From: Planctomycetia bacterium
Lineage (GTDB): Bacteria > Planctomycetota > Planctomycetia > Pirellulales > UBA1268
NCBI GenBank assembly: GCA_009926295.1
Contig: RFPF01000075.1
Location: 1 to 11,730 of the forward strand
Direction of reading: 5' to 3'
Length of the DNA: 11,730 nt
This document shows, one piece after another, positions 8,940 through 11,730 of this stretch. The notes beneath the pieces are model-generated. The model did no database searches, was not told the DNA's origin, and saw nothing but the letters and a program-made list of their open reading frames with translations. Within the stretch, counting starts at the first letter, position 1. Each line of letters starts with the position of its first letter. The translations under genes were made by a program, and so were the position numbers.

Positions 8940-8943
8940 CTCC
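8940..8943 (-). promoter_or_regulatory. Shine-Dalgarno sequence of aceE
   Basis: On the minus strand GGAG ends 6 nt before the ATG at 8933. It supports the long N-terminus of AceE over the internal Met28, which has no comparable site. Confidence 0.55.
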
Positions 8944-8969
8944 GGAGGTGCTATCGCGGCGGAACCTGC

Positions 8970-8998
8970 ATTATCCGGCCATTTCCCCGCCCCGTAAA
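8970..8998 (-). promoter_or_regulatory. Candidate sigma70-like promoter for aceE, inside the cluster
   Basis: On the minus strand the -35 hexamer TTTACG (8993-8998, 4 of 6 matches to TTGACA) and the -10 hexamer GATAAT (8970-8975, 5 of 6 matches to TATAAT) are separated by exactly 17 bp. Transcription would start near 8963, giving a leader of about 30 nt with the aceE Shine-Dalgarno inside it. The region is locally more AT-rich than its surroundings. It would let aceE and everything after it be transcribed without the upstream lpdA. This is pattern matching only; sigma-factor preferences of this organism are unknown. Confidence 0.5.
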
Positions 8999-9005
8999 GG
9001 CCGAA

Positions 9006-10433
9006 TCACCGAGCGGCCGCGTCGCTGCGCGGCCTGTAAATTTCGGTAGCCACGCCGAAATAATTCTCCGCCGAGAAGGCCACGGTCTCGCCGAGCGTCG
9101 GGTGCGGATGGATCGTTTCGGAGAGGTCGCGGGCCGAGCAGCCCATCTCGATGGCGAGCGTGCCCTCGGCGACGAGTTCACCGGCACCCGGACCCACCAT
9201 GCCCACGCCGAGCACGGTGTCGGTCTCGGGATCGACGATGATCTTCGTCAGGCCCTCGGTCCGGCCGAGGGCCTGCGCGCGGCCGCTGGCCGCCCACGGG
9301 TAGCGGCTGATCTCGACCGTGCGGCCTTGCGCGGCCGCCTCGGACTCGGTGAGCCCGGCCCATGCGATCTCCGGATCGGTGAACACCACGGCGGGGATCG
9401 CCCGCGGCGCGAAGAGCGCCGGCTCGCCGTGCAGCGACTCGACCGCCACCTTGCCCTGGTGGCTGGCCCGGTGGGCGAGCATCGGCTCACCGCACACGTC
9501 GCCGATCGCGAGGATCCGCGGGTCGGCCGTCCGCTGCCGCGCATCGACCTCGACGAAGCCCTTGGCGTTCACCACGGCCTTGGTGTTCTCGAGTCCGAGC
9601 CCGTCGGAGTTGGGCCGGCGGCCCACCGCGACGAGCACGCGGGAAAAGTCGTGGACGCTCGGGCCGTCGGGGCCCTCGAAGTGGACGCGGATCGACTCGC
9701 CCCGATCCTCGAGCTTCACGACCTTCGTTCTGAGGTGGATCTTCTCGAACAGTTTCTCCAGCCGTGTCTGGAGCGGCTTCACGAGGTCGCGGTCGGCCCC
9801 CGGCAGGAGCGTGTCGGTGAGTTCGACGACCGACACCCGCGAGCCGAGCTCGGCGTACACGGTGCCCATCTCGAGGCCGATGTAGCCTCCGCCGATGACG
9901 AGCAGCGACGCGGGCACGTCGGCCATCTCGAGGGCCTTCGTTGAGTCCATCACCCGCGGGGTCGGCAAATCGAACGCGGCAATCCTCGCCGGCCGGGAAC
10001 CGCTCGCGAGGATGCAGTGGTCGAACGTGAGCGTCTGGCTCGGGCCGCCCGGCGTGGTGATCTCGAGCGACGAGGAACTGGTGAACCTCGCGGTGCCGTG
10101 CACGATCGAGACGTTCCGCCGCTTCGCGAGCTGGGCAAGGCCGCCGGTGAGCGTCGAGATCACCTTCTCCTTGCGGCCCCGCAGGATGTCGATGTCGATC
10201 GCCGGGCGATCGAAATGGATGCCCCACGCCTCCATTTCCCGGGCTTCCGCGAGCACGCGGCCGACGTGGAGGAGCGCCTTCGACGGGATGCAGCCACGGA
10301 GCAGACAGGTGCCGCCGAGCCGCTCGTCGCGTTCCACGAGCGTCACCTGCATGCCGAGGTCGGCCGCCATGAAGGCCGCCGCATACCCACCCGGACCACC
10401 GCCCAACACCACCAGCGGAGCGTGCGTTGCCAT
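9006..10433 (-). CDS. lpdA: Dihydrolipoyl dehydrogenase (E3), first gene of the cluster
   Basis: E3 flavoprotein, presumably serving the pyruvate dehydrogenase complex because it precedes aceE and aceF. It is complete, with 475 residues, matching the family. Seen: FAD motif GGGPGG (11-16), redox disulfide GGTCLLRGCIPSK (Cys43, Cys48), ILASGS (141-146), NAD-binding GGGYIGLEMG (181-190), second FAD motif AIGDVCGEPMLAHRA (309-323), and the catalytic dyad in HPHPTLGE (His444, Glu449). The ATG at 10433 is chosen because the Rossmann strand starts a few residues later; an upstream ATG at 10496 would add 21 residues with no E3-like sequence. The Shine-Dalgarno is weak (AGG about 9 nt upstream). The last codons form a perfect GC hairpin. 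The sequence differs strongly from the second E3 at 1-454, so this is not a recent duplication. Confidence 0.97.
   Translation of the reverse strand: MATHAPLVVLGGGPGGYAAAFMAADLGMQVTLVERDERLGGTCLLRGCIPSKALLHVGRVLAEAREMEAWGIHFDRPAIDIDILRGRKEKVISTLTGGLAQLAKRRNVSIVHGTARFTSSSSLEITTPGGPSQTLTFDHCILASGSRPARIAAFDLPTPRVMDSTKALEMADVPASLLVIGGGYIGLEMGTVYAELGSRVSVVELTDTLLPGADRDLVKPLQTRLEKLFEKIHLRTKVVKLEDRGESIRVHFEGPDGPSVHDFSRVLVAVGRRPNSDGLGLENTKAVVNAKGFVEVDARQRTADPRILAIGDVCGEPMLAHRASHQGKVAVESLHGEPALFAPRAIPAVVFTDPEIAWAGLTESEAAAQGRTVEISRYPWAASGRAQALGRTEGLTKIIVDPETDTVLGVGMVGPGAGELVAEGTLAIEMGCSARDLSETIHPHPTLGETVAFSAENYFGVATEIYRPRSDAAAR
9015..9034 (-). repeat. Perfect 7-bp GC inverted repeat at the 3' end of lpdA
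   Basis: The arms GGCCGCG and CGCGGCC are perfectly complementary around a 6-nt loop, within the last codons of lpdA and ending 6 bp before its stop codon. In RNA this would be a stable stem. No U-tract follows on the minus strand, so it is not a standard intrinsic terminator; it may slow or partly stop transcription, protect the lpdA mRNA end, or be a by-product of GC-rich codons. Confidence 0.5.
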
Positions 10434-10528
10434 GCTGCGTCGACCTGCCTCGTAGAACGGTGCGGAGCGGGGTGAATCGCGAACCGCCGCCCGCACGTCG
10501 GCCGGGAGTCGCTGAAAACCTCCGCGAT

Positions 10529-10557
10529 GTTGTAGTTTCGAGGGCCGCTCCGGACAA
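10529..10557 (-). promoter_or_regulatory. Candidate sigma70-like promoter for the lpdA-led cluster
   Basis: On the minus strand TTGTCC (10552-10557, 4 of 6 matches to TTGACA) and TACAAC (10529-10534, 4 of 6 matches to TATAAT) are 17 bp apart. The start point would be near 10522, about 90 nt before the lpdA ATG. The match is modest, but the position is right and the site lies in the more AT-containing part of the intergenic region. Confidence 0.35.
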
Positions 10558-10577
10558 GAAACGGACGCCGTCCGAGC
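10547..10577. repeat. Imperfect inverted repeat over the lpdA -35 element (possible operator)
   Basis: GCTCCGGAC (10547-10555) and GTCCGAGC (10570-10577) are inverted copies apart from one missing base, separated by 14 nt. A shorter nested pair, CGGAC and GTCCG, has a 3-nt spacer at 10562-10574. The left arm covers part of the proposed -35 hexamer, the place where a repressor would act. In GC-rich DNA such short repeats also occur by chance. Confidence 0.25.
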
Positions 10578-10603
10578 CCGGTTTCACGTTTCGCGGGTGC
10601 CGC

Positions 10604-11730
10604 ATGGCATGGTCGACTCCACCGTGGGTCCGGCGCACGTTCACGCTCGACCCTCGGAGCCTGGCGGCGTTCCGGATCGCCATCGGGTCGGTCGTGCTCG
10701 CCGACGCGCTTCTCCGCGGCCGGGACGCGTCCTTGATGCTCGCCCCGGACGGCATGTTTCCGCTCGCGGCGCTGCGGGATTTTTTCGGCGACCACTGGGC
10801 ATGGTCGCTGGCGTTCCTCGTCGACGCCACCTGGTGGGGAGTCGCCGTGCTCGTGCTCGAGGGGGTCGCCGGGGCGGGGCTCGCGGTCGGCCTCTGCACC
10901 CGGCCGGCCACGATCGCCGCGTGGGTGGCTGTCGTGAGCATCGTGCGCCGCACCGCCCCCGCCACCAACGCCGGAGACGAGTGGCTCTGCTGCCTGCTCT
11001 TCTGGGCGATGTTCCTGCCGCTGGGTGCAGTCTGGTCGGTGGACGCCGTCCGCTCGCGCACGGCCGCGTGCGCGGGGGTGGTGTCGCCCGCGGGCATCGC
11101 GCTGGTGCTGCAGATGGCCGCGGTGTACCTGGGGGCCGGCCTCGCCAAATTGAATCCGACCTGGCTGGCCGGCGACGCGGTCGCGAGGGCCCTTTCGTGG
11201 CACGACCACGGAACCGCGCTCGGGCAGGCGTTTTCCCTCCACCCGCTCGCGTGCAGGCTGCTCACGTGGGGCGTCGTCGCCCTCGAGCTGGCGGGGCCAT
11301 GCCTCCTCGTCGCCAGCGGACGCCCCACGCTCCGGGGCGGACTCGTCGCCGTCTTCCTCGCGTTCCACGCGGCCGCGGCGGTGCTGATGTCGCTCGGGCT
11401 CTTCGCCTACGTCGGCATGGCCGCCTGGCTCGCGTTCATCCCCGGCGCGTGGTGGGGCCGCGCCGCTGGATTCGACGCCCGCGCGGCGGCCGAAGCCCCG
11501 CTCTACCGGCGGCTACCAGCCGCCTCGGCGATTGCCGTGGTCGTCGCGGCCGGCGTGGCGGCCCTGAGTTTCCTTCACGAGAACACCCATTGGCGCACCC
11601 GCCCCCTGCCTCGCTGGCTGCGAGCGGCGGTGCGCGCCACCTGCCTCGGCCAGGACTGGGGCATGTTCGGCGAAGTGGCGCCGCAGCGACAGTGGGTGTA
11701 TGGCCGCGGGACCCTCGCCGACGGCCGGGT
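10604..11730 (+). CDS. HTTM-domain membrane protein (vitamin K-dependent gamma-carboxylase-like), 3' end cut off
   Basis: The frame is open from the ATG at 10604 to the window edge, giving 375 residues with no stop. It starts MAWSTPPWVRRTF, followed by DPRSLAAFRIAIGSVVL, the usual HTTM beginning. Hydrophobic segments lie at about 21-37, 71-97, 102-115, 127-146, 161-180, 216-237, 245-277 and 306-326, so it is a multi-pass inner-membrane protein. Diagnostic HTTM motifs are GDEWLCCLLFWAMFLPLG (124-141), VYLGAGLAKLNPTWLAG (174-190), FHAAAAVLMSLGLFAYVGM (254-272), and DWGMFGEVAP with WVYGRGTLADG (351-374), which matches the soluble segment after the last helices. Many family members continue for a further 100 or more residues. 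The superfamily includes vitamin K-dependent gamma-carboxylase; the role of bacterial members is mostly unknown. It is divergent from the dehydrogenase cluster, so no functional link is implied. Confidence 0.88.
   Translation, partial: MAWSTPPWVRRTFTLDPRSLAAFRIAIGSVVLADALLRGRDASLMLAPDGMFPLAALRDFFGDHWAWSLAFLVDATWWGVAVLVLEGVAGAGLAVGLCTRPATIAAWVAVVSIVRRTAPATNAGDEWLCCLLFWAMFLPLGAVWSVDAVRSRTAACAGVVSPAGIALVLQMAAVYLGAGLAKLNPTWLAGDAVARALSWHDHGTALGQAFSLHPLACRLLTWGVVALELAGPCLLVASGRPTLRGGLVAVFLAFHAAAAVLMSLGLFAYVGMAAWLAFIPGAWWGRAAGFDARAAAEAPLYRRLPAASAIAVVVAAGVAALSFLHENTHWRTRPLPRWLRAAVRATCLGQDWGMFGEVAPQRQWVYGRGTLADGR

Larger units (their letters stand above)
10434..10603. other. Divergent intergenic region between lpdA and the HTTM gene
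   Basis: This 170-bp non-coding stretch separates two genes read away from each other, so it should hold both promoters. The lpdA side has a reasonable candidate (10529-10557). For the rightward gene I found no convincing -35/-10 pair and only a poor Shine-Dalgarno before the ATG at 10604. No riboswitch, tRNA or long repeat is apparent. Confidence 0.6.

Noticed and set aside
5139..9944. Very long open frame on the plus strand (about 1600 codons) opposite aceF, aceE and part of lpdA
   Set aside because: It is antisense to three genes with full sets of catalytic motifs. Its translation is Arg/His/Ala/Leu-rich with no recognisable domain. GC-rich third codon positions suppress stop codons in opposite frames.
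10530..10560. Plus-strand promoter TTGTAG for the HTTM gene
   Set aside because: The only -10 candidate at correct spacing (around GACAAG) is too poor, and the site overlaps the better minus-strand promoter.
9487..11368. Minus-strand open frames crossing the intergenic region and running opposite the HTTM gene
   Set aside because: They overlap lpdA in a different frame and lie antisense to a gene with clear HTTM motifs. The translations are Arg/Pro/Ala-rich without family features.
1..11730. A new defence system, biosynthetic cluster or mobile element
   Set aside because: All minus-strand genes are standard 2-oxoacid dehydrogenase subunits with intact motifs. There is no transposase, integrase, nuclease, toxin-antitoxin pair, direct repeat or array.

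Overview
The window is GC-rich chromosomal DNA from a bacterium. It carries most of one long minus-strand gene cluster plus the start of one divergent plus-strand gene. I suspect a high-GC member of the Planctomycetota, because an AceE-type pyruvate dehydrogenase occurs next to an HTTM-family membrane protein and Shine-Dalgarno sequences are weak. This is inference and no phylogenetic marker is present. I see no tRNA, rRNA, insertion sequence, CRISPR array or phage gene.

Layout in transcription order (right to left, minus strand): lpdA copy 1 (10433-9006), aceE (8933-6108), aceF (6025-4679), sucA (4668-1720), sucB (1700-462), then the first 151 codons of a second lpdA (454 to beyond the left edge). 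The first three encode all parts of the pyruvate dehydrogenase complex (E3, E1, E2). The last three encode all parts of the 2-oxoglutarate dehydrogenase complex (E1, E2, E3). Gaps are about 72, 82, 10, 19 and 7 bp. The joint between the two complexes (aceF to sucA) is only 10 bp, so they are almost certainly on one transcript. Together they would make acetyl-CoA from pyruvate to enter the TCA cycle and carry out its 2-oxoglutarate to succinyl-CoA step, each with its own E3 gene.

Control sites seen: a candidate sigma70-like promoter for the whole cluster in the divergent intergenic region (10434-10603), and a second, better-matched one in the lpdA-aceE gap just after a perfect GC hairpin that overlaps the end of lpdA. 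These suggest the cluster can be transcribed both from lpdA and from aceE.

On the right, 10604-11730 (+) is the N-terminal 375 codons of a multi-pass membrane protein of the HTTM / vitamin K-dependent gamma-carboxylase-like superfamily, cut by the window edge. Most of the window is ordinary central metabolism. The points worth a second look are the fused PDH-OGDH operon with two dissimilar E3s, an altered E3-binding domain in SucB, and the HTTM protein.
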